The notes under the pieces were generated by a model. It saw only the letters and a program-made list of their open reading frames with translations. It was not told the DNA's origin and searched no databases. From Apus apus (taxonomy: Eukaryota; Chordata; Aves; Apodiformes; Apodidae), in the NCBI RefSeq assembly GCF_020740795.1, contig NC_067283.1, positions 111,835,706 to 111,899,705 on the forward strand: a DNA stretch of 64,000 nucleotides, given 5' to 3'. Positions 63,605-64,000 of this stretch are shown here, piece after piece; position 1 is the stretch's first letter, and the number at the start of each line of letters is the position of its first letter. A program made the position numbers and the translations under genes.

Positions 63605-64000
63605 TGGAGGAGGGGATTGAGTGGCACCCTCTGTAAGTTTGCAGATGACACCAAGTTGGGTGGAAGTGTTGATCTGCTTGAGGGTAGAAAGGCCAGCTGA
63701 GGGTCCTTCTGCTGAGGGACTTGGACAAGCTGGATTGATGGGCCAGTTGTATGACATCAACAAGGGCAAGTGCCGGGTCTGGCACTAGGGTCACAACAAC
63801 CCTGTTTTGCACTGCACAGGGCTAGGAGAAGAGTAGCTGGGAAACTGCCCAGAGGAAAAGGACCTAGGGGTGTTCATGAACAGCCAGCTGCACATGAGCC
63901 AGCAGTGTGCCCAGGTGGCAAAGATGGCCAATGACATCCTGACCTGCATCAGAAATAGCTTGGGCAAGCAGGAGTAAGGAAGTGAATCATAGCCCTCTAC
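63605..64000 (+). mobile_element. CR1 LINE ORF2 fragment, cut by the window end
   Basis: Plus-strand CR1 coding region: AAGTTTGCAGATGACACCAA, GGGCAAGTGCCGGGTCTGGC, GACCTAGGGGTGTTCATGAA, and CTGCATCAGAAATAGCTTGG. Several frameshifts relative to CR1 ORF2. It starts about 240 bp after the RNF125 exon. Frames on the opposite strand at 63461-63812 are shadows of it. Confidence 0.92.

Noticed and set aside
1..64000. tRNA genes, snoRNAs, CRISPR arrays or bacterial-type operons
   Set aside because: Looked for tRNA B-box-like motifs, C/D box pairs and regularly spaced repeats by eye. None held up, and the gene structure is plainly vertebrate.

Overview
The window is vertebrate nuclear DNA, most likely from a bird. 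At least ten truncated CR1 LINE copies, a solitary ERVL-type LTR of an avian kind, long introns with GT-AG splice sites and one CpG island all point that way. It contains no prokaryotic operons, CRISPR arrays or phage genes. Almost all short ORFs are chance frames in introns or intergenic DNA, or remnants of CR1 reverse transcriptase.

From 1 to about 45,000 lies TRAPPC8 on the minus strand. It encodes the TRAPPIII-specific subunit (yeast Trs85 counterpart) of the Rab1-activating trafficking and autophagy complex. I resolved 26 consecutive coding exons from the start codon at 44812 down to 4525. Every junction has a GT donor and an AG acceptor, and all phases agree, giving 1,274 codons with no internal stop. 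From memory the vertebrate protein is about 1,435 residues, so about 160 C-terminal codons and the 3'UTR should lie left of base 1. Bases 1-4524 are therefore part of intron 26. The introns carry CR1 fragments, the LTR and simple repeats.

A CpG island at about 44.4-45.4 kb is the TRAPPC8 promoter. It shows a YY1 element, an inverted CCAAT box, GC boxes, a seven-codon upstream ORF and a short 12-bp minisatellite in the presumed leader.

From 45.4 to 63.2 kb is a mostly gene-free interval with three further CR1 copies, a small GC-rich patch near 60.5 kb and a few exon-like open stretches on the minus strand whose phases do not join. At 63,226-63,367 on the plus strand is one clear exon of RNF125, an E3 ubiquitin ligase. 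TRAPPC8 and RNF125 are head-to-head neighbours on human chromosome 18, so this fits conserved synteny. The exon has an in-frame loss of four codons that removes the last zinc-binding cysteine of the RING finger, and I could not find the preceding RING exon upstream. The window ends inside a plus-strand CR1 fragment.

I found no new multi-gene system. The RNF125 RING change is the observation most worth following.
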